Below, in pieces: positions 42,173 through 57,320 of a DNA stretch of 64,000 bases. Position 1 is the first letter of the stretch, and each line of letters starts with the position of its first letter. The stretch is from Petrolisthes cinctipes (taxonomy: Eukaryota > Arthropoda > Malacostraca > Decapoda > Porcellanidae): NCBI GenBank assembly GCA_033782935.1, contig JAWQEG010001384.1:250501-314500 (forward strand), in the 5' to 3' direction. A program made the translations under genes and the position numbers. Under the pieces are notes generated by a model that did not search any database, was not told where the DNA came from, and saw only the letters and a program-made list of their open reading frames with translations.

Positions 42173-44158
42173 CTAACATATTGTTGAGACATATGGAACC
42201 TTTAGACACATGCACAGAAGTGCCAGAAACATATGTATGTGCTGTACCGCATACTCATCTTCTGAATCCTCAGAATACAGCTCAAGGTCAGGTTCCTCCT
42301 GCTGCATTGTTTGGTTGGTGCAGGTCTGGAGCTTGCACATATCAGTGCATGCGAGGCCATTGACCAGACATTTACAGTCAGGCAGCTTGCAAACCCGTGA
42401 ACACTTGCATGACAGCAGCTCCAACACCACCTCTGGTGCAGGTGCCGAACGCATCCAGAGGATGTTCAGCTTCCCGTCTTCTTCAGTCCAGCCATGCTCA
42501 ATAGGGCTTGGCACGTTGGGCTTGGGCTCTAAACAGCGCCTCCAGATAGCAGCCTGGAAGTTGGCTCTCTGTGCGTGTAGGAAGAGGCAGTCTCTGCATG
42601 GTGGCAGCTGGCTTGACTCTGCTCCTCCTATCTTTGCACAGAAGAGCTGGTAGCGCAGCTCATTGACACTGTTGCCCTCTGTGGCACTGTTTCTGCTTTT
42701 GTTGCTGCTGCTGCCAGCATACATTGCACAGGTGAACTGCTCAAGCTTCTCAAAGATCCCATCGCTCACTTGCCAGCATTGACCCAGCTGCTTGATTGCC
42801 TGGTTAGATGGGTCTTCCTTGAGTAGCTTCAGTGCAGTTAGCTTGCCTTTACTGGTAAAGCTGCTTACAGAGTCACATCCAGTGTAAGCATGCAGGCCAA
42901 TCAGGCTGTCGCAGATACCCTGCCCATGACTTCTCCCGATCTTGTCTACATCTGCGTATCTGGTGCGATTCTTGGTTCCAAACTTGTGGTAAATAGAGAT
43001 ATTCATGGTGCTGTGCATGGCAAGGCTTATGATGAAGACATCAGTGTCCTCTGAGCAAATGATGGCTGCCGTGTAGCCATCTCTCGCCGCATGCAGCGTG
43101 TGGAGAAGCAGGCAGGTATCAGCCTCTTCTTGTGTCGACTCGAGCTCAGGTACCTCCTCCCACTTGTCTTCTGTTAGCTTGAAACAGCTTTGTTCACAGG
43201 TGACATAGAGCACCTTGTCCTGTATCTTCTCTCTGTACTTTGAGTGTTTCCACTCCTGAGTCATAAACCTGATCAGGGAGGTCTTGTTTGAAGATCCAGA
43301 GAGTAATTTCCTCCACTGCTGCACATGAATCCCGCCTGCTAGATTCTTATATTGGAGAGAGCTGTCGGCACCTCGGTTGACTCATTCAGCTTGTTTGATT
43401 GAGGTGGAACGGTAGACATCAAAGACGATATCAGTTCTCTTGTTTTGTTCCCCTTCGTGAAGGATATTGGTGAAGGCCAGTTCTGCCACCTGTCCAAAAG
43501 TCTTGTTGCTTCCATTCAGCTTCTGAATCAAGCCCATCCCATCAATGATGGAAGCAGATGGGGTTGGGATATCTTCTGCTGCAGAAACATTCTTCTCCAG
43601 TTCTCTGGCAAGGGCTGCCTTGTTTGTTTTCCTTAGCGTCCCATCACTATTTGCCAATGCCCATGGCAGTGGGCCTAGGGGGTAAGCAAGAACATCCTTC
43701 ATGTTCACTTGCCGGCTTTCAGCAACCAAGATCATGTGGCTGAATAACTTCCTGTCCGCCTTGAGAACAATATCCTGCGAATTCTTGGACTTACGTTTAA
43801 CACTGAGGTTGGCGAAAGTCTTCAGGCCTTGCTTCTTCAATTTGCTGTGGAATTTTTCCTGTTGGTCCTCATCTAGCCTTGTCTTGAATTCTTGGAGTGC
43901 CGCTTCTCCTACTGCATGAGCTCTCAGCAGGTCTCTGCTGACTTCAGGAGGTGCTACAGTGCCAGTGGACAGACTGACTAGGTCTTCCTCATCTGGACAC
44001 ATGTGGTTGAGCCAAGTGTTTTCCATCAGGTCTGTCAGGGCCTCTACATCCCATGTAAATACTCTATAAAGGGTAAATGATATGAAGATATGGATTTCTG
44101 TAAATATACACTTTTTTGTTTTTAGCCTTCTAACCATTAATATATAACATTTGAACAA
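42173..44158 (-). pseudogene. Academ-like transposase: XPG/FEN-type nuclease with Cys8 finger
   Basis: One continuous minus frame of about 660 codons broken by a single TGA (43382-43384, between KQAE and VNRGADSS). The first part (from about 44070; codons before it look intronic) is helical with VSLSTGTVAPPEVSRDLL and DGMGLIQKLN. After the TGA, counting from the GTG codon at 43324, residues 66-69 EEAD and 91-95 SEDTD match the acid clusters of XPG/FEN nucleases, 143-151 GLHAYTGCD with GKLTALKLL resembles their DNA-binding helix-turn, and eight Cys lie at 306, 308, 312, 317, 319, 326, 330, 335. It ends with an acidic tail. It is likely the nuclease/transposase of the surrounding TIR element. 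The stop could be a single mutation or readthrough. The name Academ is from memory of family features. Confidence 0.78.
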
Positions 44159-44560
44159 TTAAAAGAGTACCATTTCATACATGAATCATCACCCTACAAT
44201 CTCATCTCTATGGCATTTTAACGAAAAAATACATGTTTTAGAGTTATTGAACGAAATATGGGTGGGAAATGTAATTTTTTCAATTTTGATGAAAACATGC
44301 CGTCAACGTCCGGTTTCAATTACACAAAAACTATGACATATATAGCAAATATGCATAGAAACAAACTTGTGCAGAATATAATTTACTAAATCTTTTGTCC
44401 ATATACCTTGTATGCCTACGATGCACCGTTTCATAAAAAAAACGAAAAATATAAAAACATTACCCTATGAAAATGGGTTTTTCACAAATATTTACCATAA
44501 AGCTACCAACCTAGAAAGGCTATCATACATTATTTCATTTCTACTGATGCAACAAACAAA
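44159..44560. other. AT-rich 5' region of the Academ-like element
   Basis: No exon is recognised. It would have to hold the promoter and any first exon. A candidate acceptor CTTTATAG lies near 44066-44073. Confidence 0.5.
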
Positions 44561-44690
44561 ATGGCACAAGTAAAGTTTTGCCACCTTGGGTGGTACCTAT
44601 ATCTAGTCCGGCCAAAGACTATTAAGGTTGTCATGTTGACATCTCTAGGGTATTTCGTACACACCAACAGGGTGTTGAATACACACCTGG

Positions 44691-44802
44691 CTCCCTTCAC
44701 ACACGGCAGCAGTGATGAGAATGTGCTGCGGCATCGCTGCTGCAGCATTGCTTTTGTGTTCGACAGTAGCCGTACACATTACTGCCGGGTGTGAAGGGAG
44801 CC
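44691..44802. mobile_element. 112-bp MITE with GGCTCCCTTCACAC ends
   Basis: Almost perfect inverted ends GGCTCCCTTCACAC at both sides. I see no clear target duplication. It is embedded in the Tigger subterminal repeat. Confidence 0.6.
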
Positions 44803-45089
44803 TTAAGAGTACAGTATACAGTAGTGTAAACGTACTGTATAATGGAAATTTATCTGAATCCTTAATTAATTAAGAGGTTGCAACAGATATTGAAAGTAAG
44901 CATGACCAACATTATATTAAACATACAAACTTCACAGACAAATATTAGAAAAATAATAGAATACAGTCAATAAAATTATTGTACATTTTCCAAAACTATT
45001 GTATAAATTCAACAAATCTTCTAAAAAGAGAAATACAAATATACTCCATAAAATTAAATATAGCATTGTACAGTCGCAATTGAAAAATA

Positions 45090-45350
45090 AAACATACAAT
45101 AAAAAATAATAGCATACAATCAATCAAAATATTGCACACTTTCCATAAATACTGTATACACTCAATAAATATTTGATAAAAAGGAATGTTGTAGAGGAGG
45201 TAGGCTAACACAAATAAGCAGCTGCAGTCCAAAACTTGTATCCAGGTATTTTTCAATTAGCCCGAAATGAGGTAAATTTACAGGAAAAATAGCTAAAAAT
45301 TGGTTTAGGGATGTATTGAAGATTCGACCCTCAACATCGTCTGGATACAA
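45090..45350 (-). pseudogene. Tigger C-terminal/3' remnant (copy 2)
   Basis: The minus strand carries FLAIFPVNLPHFGLIEKYLD and TSFGLQL, colinear with the end of the Tigger frame at 52067-52250 (IFPIKFKDRVYLPHF ... KSLDTSYGLRL). An older partial duplicate of the 3' region occurs at 44940-45090. It marks a second, mostly lost Tigger copy whose end is the GGTGT repeat to the left. Confidence 0.65.
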
Positions 45351-45996
45351 ATTTTGAATTGCCTGTGTTTTGTACTGTAGATATTGGAACTGATAATAGC
45401 TTAACCCCTCTCTCTGATAATATGTAGTTTATATTAATTAATAGGAAAAGTACACTATATTGGGTGCAATGAGGGTGATCACTGCAGAAGAAGAGAAACC
45501 AAGTATAAATACCATTATTTTGCAAATTGAATACTGAGTCAGTTCCTGTATGCATAAATATGCTCAACTGCCCTGTTGTTAGTTTACATGATGGGATGGT
45601 AGTATATCCAGCAGCAACCTGCCACCCAGTAGCCTTGTGAACTCACAATCCGGAGTAGAAAGAAAGTTTTGTTTGCAATAGTTTCCAATGTGGACTCACC
45701 ACTTACACTCAACCTAACCACATAACTGTAAAATGAAACATTTCCATTACTTGCAGAATATAGAAGATTCAAATAATCATGAAAAAAAAAATTATCATTC
45801 TAAAAAATTTCAGAGTTCTATATACTGTACAATAAATTCAGCATAGTCCTTGATTGCGACACCCAGAAATTCTGTGACGTCAGAAAAAAAAAAAAAAAAA
45901 AAAAAAACATACAAACTAAGGAGTACAGCGGTGCAAATGACGGTAGAGATACTGGTGACTTTCTGTATTAGTTTTATAGTAATTCTAAGAACATAC
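45351..45996. other. No gene recognised
   Basis: AT-rich with an A-run at about 45882-45906. Minus-strand open stretches at 45584-45772 have no recognised motif. Confidence 0.5.
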
Positions 45997-46955
45997 CTCA
46001 TTTTCACTGAAGAGGATAGGGTATTCCACTTGCACATCCTGCAACCTCGCACATCTCTTCACGACCAGGGAACGTCTTTCACTCAAAGTTGTGAGCATAG
46101 CATCTGCAATAATAGTTGCATCGCGCTTCCCTTCTAGTCTTTTGTGCTGTTCTTTGAGTTGCATAATGTGTCGTTCAATTGAGGCGTCATCCTCGGTAGG
46201 GGGTGTTGGTGGAAGGTAGTTCGCAATATTCCAGATATTAACTGTTTTGGAGACGACCTTCGGCTTCAGTTATCTTTCTTTTCTTGGCCTGTACCTCCGG
46301 CTGTGCATGGTCTCTTTCTCCTCCTGTTATTCTTGAATTTGTTTCTCAGCCTGTGTTTCCACAGTCCCTGCAGTACATAAAAATGCAATGTAGACACATT
46401 ATATTACAACTGTTATTACACCTAGTTTGCTGGGCTTTGGCCTGAATATTGAGACTTCTGGGAACCACTTACAAAATTGAAGGCTAATATACTTACTAGA
46501 GCATCATCAATGGGCAGACCCTCCAGCAGATATGGGAAAGTTTCCAGGAGGCTGGTCAAGACAAGCTTGTATTTGAATGTATCCAAATACCTGGAAAAAA
46601 TAGGGTTGCTTGGAGAAAAACTTATTTTGTAATCAAGAAAATTGGTCTAACATTTTATCCCTTGGAAGCAAATATGGTAAAACAAGAGAAAGCTGTCCAA
46701 AAGAGGAATGTGGTTGTCTAGAGTCTGGAGCACATGAGGAAAAGCAAGGTTAGCAGGAAAAAAAAAAAAAAAAAAAAAACGAGGGGGCTATGTGTGTGTG
46801 TGTGTGGACAATTTTATAGTCCTGTAATCTTAATATACTACTGTTATTGTGGTACTGTATATAGTTTTCATTAGTTATTACAGGAGTACAGCAAGACATT
46901 TGATTTTTTTTTAAATACTTACATACAGTATCGGACACACTCCTCATAGAGGCCA

Positions 46956-47125
46956 TTTTTTTTTTTTTTTTTATCTTTCGACACTGGACATAGGCTTCAT
47001 CAAGCCCGTTACCGTGGCCCAGGTCAACTGCTACTCACACACACACACGTCACGACTTCCGAACTGGTACCCAGCCACAGAGGGAGGGATGTGAGGGTAA
47101 TTCCCAAATACTGCAGCTGTTATGG
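46956..47125 (-). mobile_element. SINE S1, tail half (split copy)
   Basis: Poly-T at 46956-46972 (the tail on the minus strand), then the body up to TTATGG, matching 38669-38826. The other half is at 50113-50276. Confidence 0.85.
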
Positions 47126-47127
47126 TA

Positions 47128-50110
<2,983 letters not shown>

Positions 50111-50112
50111 TA

Positions 50113-50276
50113 CCAATGAGGGTGTTTTACGACGTTCGGTGACCTTATAGTTAGTGCCTCAAACTCAAATCGGAAGAGTAAATATTTTCAGGCCCTCACC
50201 TGAGAGGATCGATCTCCCGACCTCTAGGATACGAGTCCAGAACATTAACCACTCGGCCACCTCCCCTTATACTTGA
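50113..50276 (-). mobile_element. SINE S1, head half (split copy)
   Basis: The tRNA-like head on the minus strand (GGAGGTGGCCGAGTGGTTAA, box B GGGAGATCGATCC) separated from its tail by the foldback element. Confidence 0.85.
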
Positions 50277-51599
50277 TTGAAAGGGACCTTCCTAGTGAGC
50301 TTGTCCCATACTGCTCTCCTGAACATTGTCTCCTTTATTAGGAAAGGAGTTGGCCAATGGCTCCCATGTTGAGATGAGTTTGAACAATCACTTGGAGTGG
50401 ACTCTATGTAGACAAGGACGCTTGATTGCAGTTGATCAGCAGAGGTACAAGAACATAAAATCCAAATAATTTACTGATATTCATACCACATAATTATCAT
50501 CATACAGTACATAACAGGATCTAAATTGATTATCTGTCAACTATTATAAATGAACGTAAAATATTTCTTGGAAGACACGTCATGTCATCTCATAAGTACT
50601 GTACAGTACATGGTACGATTCACGTCCCATCTATCTATTTATCTATCTATCTATCTCTTACCCCACTGAGGAGTTATCTATGCTTGTTATCATTGATATA
50701 ATTTACTACCACCGATATAAACTACGTTAACTAATTAATTAGGGACATAAGCATGACAGACTATGTGACCTAACTAGGCAAACTGTACCTAATTTTTTAA
50801 ATTGTGCCTAATTTTAAATAAGTAGGAACTTCTAGTGTAAATTATTTTGGTTATCCTGGCACATACAGGCCTACAATTTAGCCTGAATTTCTGGCAAATT
50901 CTGGGGGGGAATCTTGGATTTGCAAAATCAAATCTAACTGAAGTAATCTCTTGATCATATAGTACTCACCTATTGAGTGTAGCAGATTTAACAAGATCAC
51001 TGATCACCTCTCCATCACGCATAGTGATCCCAGCAGTAATCTGTAGTTTTCCCCCATTCTGGCAGGTTGTCCACATCAACCCAGTCATCCCATGCAGCAG
51101 CAAAATACTGCAGTGATAACTCACTTTCCTGGTTGAGTGCAAATACCTTGATAATTATAATTTTCTTCTTCCCTATACACTTCATTCATTATCACTATAG
51201 GGCTAAGAAAACCACTTTAGCTCCCAATATTCACATCACAGTTATCCTTATATAATACTGTATACTATAATCTGTAGTAAGACGCACTAAGGTAGGTGGA
51301 ATAAAGTTAATTCTGGTGGCTGGACCAAAACAATAACACGGAGCGTGCTGGCGGCAATCAAACCGAAAATGTGGAGTTTTCGTCAGTCAATTGATCGGCG
51401 AAAAAGCTGAGTGTTGTTTTCCATTATGAAAATATGTCTAATATTAAATATTATCTATTTTCGTATTTCTAAATTGTCTAATGAAATCTCAGACGGTCAC
51501 ATATGGCCAACAACCAGAGACGAAGTTTTTTTTTTCTCTCATTTTCTACCATATCCTGATCACTTTGGGGTGCTCACCTTCTGGACACTCCATAAGGCT

Positions 51600-52015
51600 T
51601 CACTTTGATACCCCTGTGTCTAGAGACACAAGGGTGTCAAAGTGACACTATTTTGGGAGTCGAGCAACTATGTCCAAAATAGCATCCTAAAGGTGTAAAG
51701 CAAACACCTTTGGGATGTCAGGTTTGGGTGTAGAATATATACTTTGTGGGTGTCAAATAGACACCTCAAGGGCATCAAGCAGACACCTCAAGGGTGTCAA
51801 GCAGATACTGTAAGAGTGTCAAGCAGATACTGCAAGGGTGTTTTAACAGACACCTCAAGGGTGTCAGGCAGATACTGCAAGGGTGTTTTAACAGACACCT
51901 CAAGGTTTTCAGGATGACAACTCTAGGCTTTTTAGTACACAACTTAAGGATGTCAGGATGACATCTCTAGGGTATTTCGTACACACCTCATACACCTACA
52001 GGGTGTATTCATTCA
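51600..52015. repeat. Tigger subterminal GGTGT repeat with terminal hairpin
   Basis: It starts with a near-perfect hairpin, 51600-51645 (CACTTTGATACCCC ... GGGTGTCAAAGTG), then tandem units GACACCTCAAGGGTGTCA and AGCAGATACTGCAAGGGTG. It lies directly behind the Tigger 3' end and is the intact version of the repeat at 41296-41519 and 44622-44690. Confidence 0.78.
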
Positions 52016-52066
52016 ACAAAAATATTGCACACTTTCTATATATACTGTATACATTAAATAAATATT

Positions 52067-53345
52067 TTATAAAGAATAATGTTGCAGAGTAGGTAGGTTA
52101 ATACAAATAAACTCCATAAAACTGAACAAAGGTTTGTACAGTCGCAATCCATAACTTGTATCCAGGCTCTTTTCAGTTTGCCTGAAATGAGGCAAATATA
52201 CTCGATCCTTAAATTTAATAGGAAATATTGCTTGAATGAATTTAGTTATTCTTTCATCTGCATTCTCATTCTTTCCTTGAAAGCCAGTGCATCCATCAAG
52301 GTCGCCAAGAAGACTCTCAATGTTCTCATCATCACTGATATTTGCTTGGTCTTCATTTCTATCAAGATTTGTCATGATTTCACTTAGCTCACGGCGTCTG
52401 TTAAAGTAACCAGTGATAACCGTTTGGCGCCTTTCATTAACTTTCTTCGAATAGGTTTCACTGAGCTTATGATTAAGTTTCTCAAGCAAAGGAAGCTCCT
52501 CACGCACCCATTCAGACTCCAATGATCCAGTGCCACACAAATAATCCTTCATTTGCGCAAGATCGGTAATCTTTCTCGAGAGATATCCAGCTGTAACTGT
52601 GTTTTCCTTCACTGCTTTTGTGTTTTTCTCTTCTTCTGCCATCACTTCAAGTTCATTATCTTCAATCATATTTTCTGCTGAAGTTTCATCAGGCTCCAGT
52701 AATTCAGATACAACAGCCTCATCCATATCGGCAAAGCCTGGTGCTGAGATATTCCTTGCTGCTTCTACTGCCTCACATAGAAGATTGATCTTGTGTTGCC
52801 GTTTATCTGTGCTGACAGGTATCAAGTCAGGGAGGAGGGGGTGCCAAGCATGCTTTATAGTGTCAGTCGTTATGTTCTTCCAGGCCTATGTCATGAAGTC
52901 GATCGTATTCTTCACATTGAAGTTTTTCCAAAACTGTTTCACTGAAATTACAGCACTTGATGCTGTCTTTGGTTGCTGTGATGGTCTAGGCTAGTCTGCT
53001 GTGTCCAATTTCGGTCCTAGCAGTAATTCGTCATCATCGGATTCTCCTTGTATTACTTTCAATTATTTTTTATCATCTGTTACCTCTCTCATTTCTCTGT
53101 AATAAATCAGCTTTACGTTGACAATAATTTCTTGATCTAATGGTTGAATCTTTGACGTAGTGTTAGGTGGTAAAAATTCCACTTGTACGGCTGGATGACG
53201 ACCAACCAGATACCTAGCAAGTCCAGGTGCATTATCCATAAAAAGCAAAACTTTTTAATCTCAATTTAACTCCTTGCACTTACGTAGGGCATCTGGGACG
53301 AAATGAGTATCAAACCACTCGGCAGACAAGACCATGTTCATGTAA
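52067..53345 (-). pseudogene. Tigger (pogo-type) transposase, C-terminal part
   Basis: Minus strand: MVLSAEWFDTHFVPDALRKC, then VLLFMDNAPGLARYL (second catalytic Asp) and EFLPPNTTSKIQPLDQ (third acid) near 53345-53063, FWKNFNVKNTIDFM and AWHPLLPDLIP near 52990-52830, then an acidic region and DKRQHKINLLCEAVEAARN onward to the stop at 52067. These are DDE_1 blocks of Tigger/TIGD transposases. Stops after KCKELN, near 53050 and 52905, and frame shifts, inactivate it. The N-terminal side was displaced by the LINE; an earlier block is at 57720-57900. Confidence 0.82.
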
Positions 53346-53367
53346 CCCTTCAAGTTCAAGTTCAAGT

Positions 53368-54908
53368 TTAAGGTCCCGCAGAGGGCAGCTCATGGGCAGC
53401 ATAATATGCGGGGGATTTAGGGATCCAGGGTAGGATTAGGAAGGGGGTTAGGATAAGGATGGATTGGGTCAGGGATTGTGGATTGGGGAGGTAATGATTG
53501 GTGATCCTATTTCTAAACGTGTCAAGAGTTAGGCTATTAACTACATGAGATGGGAGATGATTCCACTCTTGGATGCTGCAAGGAAAGAATGAGTGCCTAA
53601 ATATATCAGTGCTTGTCTGGTATGTATGGTATTTTAAGTTGTTGCTGCCTCTAGTGGATCGTATACTTGTAGGGTGTAGATATGTGTCTTTGTCTATGTC
53701 AACTAACTTGTTTGTGATTTTGTATATCATCTGTTGTCTGTGTATCTGTATTCGTGTTACTAATGGGTCTAGTTTCGTGTCTTGTTTAAGCAAAGTGACT
53801 GATGTAGTGTGTCTGTAATCACGTCTGGCCGATCTTGCAGTTTTGTTTTGTATGGACTCTAATTTATTGATATTATTGTAAGTGTGTGGGTCCCAGACGG
53901 TGTCGCAATACTTTAAATGTGGCTGAACGAAAGTGTTATATGCAATAATTTTGATGTCTGTCTTACACCTGCTGAGGTTCCTGCGCAAGAACCCCTACTA
54001 GCTTTGGCCCTGATGCTACCTATGTGTGTGTTCCACCTCATGTCCGCTGAGATTTGGATGCCCAAGTATTTGTGGGAAGTGACTGTGTTGAGGTTGGTGT
54101 TGTGTAGTTGGTATGTATATGGAATGGCATTATGGGCACAGGTAAAACGGATGTGATGGCATTTGTCTGGTCTAAATGTCATCTGCCACTTGACTTCCCA
54201 GTCTTCAAGTGCAGTTAGGTCGTCCTGTAGTCGAAGGCAGTCATTCCTATCTTTAATCGGTCTGTAAACTAAGCTATCGTCTGCAAAGAGTCTAGTGGTA
54301 GAGGAAAATGAGAGTGGGAGGTCATTAATGTATGAAAGGAAGAGAAGGGGACCCAGGACAGTGCCCTGGGGTACCCCAGAGGTAACAGGAACAGATGGAG
54401 ACTGACTACTGTCAAGAACTACACGTTGCTTTCTGGTAGTCAAGAACGTTATAATCCAGTGAAGAAGTTGTCCCTGTATGCTATAGAATTCTAACTTGTG
54501 TAGTAGTCTTTGGTGAGGGACTTTGTCGAAGGCTTTGGCAAAGTCTAATACTATGGCGTCAACTTGTCTAATTTTTGTGTCATTGAGGGACTGCAAGATG
54601 TCATGAGTAGTTACCAGTAGCTGCGTCTCACACGAGCGTTTAGGCCGAAAACCGTGTTGGTTGTCAGTCAGTATATTTTGCCTATCAAAGTGGTCCATCA
54701 TATGTCTATGAATTATGTGTTCTAAAATTTTGCAGGGGACTGAGGTAAGTGAAAATGGTCTATAATTAATGGGAAGGGTTCTGTCTCCGGATTTAAAAAT
54801 TGGGTTCACATTTGCCAAAAGCCAGTCTTGAGGGAGTTCACAGGTCTGTAAAGTCTGTGAGAATATAACCTGCAGGACAGGGGCAAGAACGATAACGTTA
54901 GTCCTCAA
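53368..54908 (-). pseudogene. LINE: reverse transcriptase and thumb
   Basis: RT blocks in order: LPQDWLLANVNPIFKSGDR, YRPFSLTSVPCKILEHII, QHGFRPKRSCETQLL, VLDFAKAFDKVPH (catalytic Asp), SGVPQGTVLGPLLF, RLFADDSLVY (FADD box), then HKYLGIQISADMRW. A frame shift near 53960 separates the thumb/C-terminal region (NTFVQPHLKYCDTVWDPHTY, LESIQNKTARS). Catalytic residues remain, but the chain is broken. Confidence 0.85.
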
Positions 54909-54962
54909 TATCCTGCAGGGTATATTGTCTGGTCCAGTCTCTTTGTGTATGTCTACCTCAGA

Positions 54963-55986
54963 TTAAAGTTTCTCAATTCCTTGGGTGTTTATATGAATGG
55001 GAGGGATAGGTGGGTGTGATGGTGTTGGCATGTCTGGTAAGTGTTCATGTTCATGGGTAAAAACGGACTGGAATTGTGTGTTAAGGGCGTTGGCTTTGTC
55101 TTGTGGGTGTGTAACCACGGAATTGTTGTGTAGTAATGTTGTAATACCGGTCGAGTCTTGTTTGCGTGCTTTAAAAAAGCCGAAGAAGTTTTTGTGGTTT
55201 TGTGTGTTGTCTGCGAGGAAAGTGGATGTGTATTTAGTTTCTGCTTGTTTAGTTTCTTTCTGTAGTGTTTTCTGTATATTTTTGTATTCTAACCAGTGTT
55301 CTGTATCGTTGTACCGTTTTGCTCTGTTGTATGCCTTTACCTTGTTTCTGTGTAGTCTTTTTAATTTTCTATTGTACCATGGTAATGACCGGTTATGTGT
55401 GATGGTTTTCGTGGGTATGTGCTTGTCCATTGTGTAACGTATAAAGTCACGAAGTCTGGTCGAGTTTGTTTCCACAGAACTGGCCATTGGGTCTGAGTCA
55501 AGGAACGAGTCACGAATTCAACTAAGTCTTGGGTAATGCCACCCATGTCAGCTCTGTTGTACATGTAAATTGTCCTGGGTAATTGTTTTTGTGTTGTTGG
55601 CTTGATGTTTGCGTCAATGAGTACCATCTCATGGTCACTAAGACCAAGTAGTACTCGTGTCCGTGTAATTAAGGATATGTTGTTTGTGAGAAATAAGTCT
55701 AGTATGTTGGATGTGACCCCGTGTCTTATGTTAGGATTATGTCTTTCTACACTGACTTGTGTGCGTGTTGGTTCGAGTACTGTTTAAGTAAGTGAGTGGG
55801 TGTTAATTATGTCAATGAAATTTTTATGTAAGAGTTTCCTATCAGTCTGTAATAGTAAGTAGCCTTTATGAGTGGAATTGTTCAGTGTCGCCTGTGCTGT
55901 CCAGTTTATGTCGGGAAAGTTAAAGTCACCAGCCAACCATATATTTTTGGAGGGATCAATTTTAGATAAACAATCGTCAAGGGTCG
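54963..55986 (-). pseudogene. LINE: endonuclease C part and linker
   Basis: Contains LGLSDHEMVLIDANIKP (the conserved SDH of apurinic-type endonucleases) near 55640-55600, then the linker to RT (RKLKRLHRNKVKAYNRAKRY, FFGFFKARKQ). Stops near 55786 and 54963 and a frame shift near 55490 interrupt it. Confidence 0.78.
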
Positions 55987-55996
55987 GCAGGTATTC

Positions 55997-57226
55997 TTAG
56001 TTTGAATTTGGGGGACGATAAAAGGATCCTATAATGAGTGTCCCGCAGCCCTGTATCTGTAATTTAGTCCATATAATTTCAGAGTCCGCGTTCAGTTCGG
56101 TGGCTGGGGTCGCAACTAGTCCTGGCTTTGTCGCAGTTAGGACTCCGCCATGTTTATCGTCTATTCTGTCCTTCCTGTGTAGGGTCATATTATATGGACT
56201 GTCCGTCGGGAAGATTTCACTGTCCTGGATGTCAGGTGTGAGCCAGGTCTCTGTCCCTATAATAATGTCGGGGTCATAGGTCTGGAGGGTTTGGTGAAAG
56301 GCGGCTCTTTTGTTTATGATGCTGCGGAAGTTAATGATTAGGGTACGGAGGGAAGACAGTTTTATATGGCTGATGGAGTCGAGTGTGGTGTTGGTGGTAG
56401 AATGGGGTGTGAGGATGGATGATCTATTGGGAATGGTGATTGGCCTTATGGAGAATGAGCGTGCACTATGGAGAGTCTGGATGGGTGTAGAATTGTTTGG
56501 GAGAGGAGGAGTGGATGATGCGGAGTTAAGGGAAGTCATGTCTTGCTGTCGGTTTTGTGTAGGGGAGGAATTGTCTCTGTTGCGTTTACCTAAACGTCGG
56601 GTGATCCTATCTAATGGTGGAGGTGTGTTGTGGGTTGTGGGTGGTGGTGAAGATGAAGTGGTGGTGTCTAGTAGACTGAATCTATTGGTGTGGTGTATTG
56701 GGGAGTGAAAAAGGGAGGATGTAAAAGTGGGCGCACCACAGTCCCACGAAAGGCTCCGACCCTCCAATCCGTCAAACGCCGCAGTGAAGCCCCCAACACA
56801 GCTGACATGATACCAGCCAGCATGCTGGGAAACCTCACAGCAGCGGTCGCACTGGATGGCCCGCTGGCCCCATTTGACCACCCGTCGGCACAGCTGACAG
56901 GGGTACTTTAGGGCGCGGGGGCCAGTGTTGATCAGAGCCCCTGTGTCTCTACACAACATAAGGAGCAACAGGGCACCCCGAAAATTGCCGAGGCAAGCCA
57001 CCTTTAATCCTTGAGGGCCCCTAGGAGTGCCCAGGTTCCCAAACAGGTGTGTGTATATGGAGGTGTGGATGTAGATGTCTGGTGTTAGTGAGTCTGGTGT
57101 GTTGGTATGTGTGCAGCCAGTGTTTTTATTGTCAGTGTTGTAGAGTATTAAAACTAGTGAGCAATATGTGTAGAATATTGTTAGTGTACATGTGTATGTT
57201 GTTTTGTGTGGGGTTTGTCTGTACAT
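55997..57226 (-). pseudogene. LINE: PHD-like finger and endonuclease N part
   Basis: The frame carries CQLCRRVV ... QCDRCCEVSQHAGWYHVSC ... SWDCGAPTF, a PHD-type C4HC3 arrangement, a Ser/Thr/Pro-rich linker, and the endonuclease start INFRSI, DIIIGTETWLTPDI (catalytic Glu), DDKHGGVL and IIGSFYRPPNSN. The endonuclease nicks target DNA. The frame ends at TAA (55997-55999), after which endonuclease continues out of frame or after the stop. Confidence 0.82.
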
Positions 57227-57320
57227 GTTTATAAAGCACTAATATAAATAGATAACACAAACTTACCCCTGTACCGAGACAGTCTGCACGGCTGCAGGAA
57301 GTAATAAAACGTAAACAAAC

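Larger units (their letters stand above)
41520..44621 (-). mobile_element. Academ-like TIR transposon, 3.1 kb, TSD TTA
   Basis: The ends are inverted: TAGTCCATGGGCCGGAC at the left, and the right complement reads TAGTCTTTGGCCGGAC, followed on both sides by GGTACCA and CCAAGGTGGCA-type words. TTA flanks both ends (41517-41519, 44622-44624), and joining the flanks restores GTACACACCTTAAGG of the host repeat. Inside is one large minus-strand gene for a protein with an XPG/FEN-type nuclease core and Cys8 finger, features reported for Academ transposases. A SINE (41888-42113) entered later. Confidence 0.8.
53346..57320 (-). mobile_element. CR1/L2-like non-LTR retrotransposon, nearly full length
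   Basis: A minus-strand LINE with PHD-like finger, apurinic endonuclease and reverse transcriptase. The 3' end is a CTTGAA tandem tail (53346-53370), typical of CR1/L2-type elements. It sits between two blocks of a Tigger transposase. The 5' end is set only roughly. The frame is broken at several places. Confidence 0.82.

Noticed and set aside
55602..56911. Plus-strand open frames opposite the LINE
   Set aside because: They have no motif and lie antisense to the endonuclease/PHD frame, which explains the open stretches.
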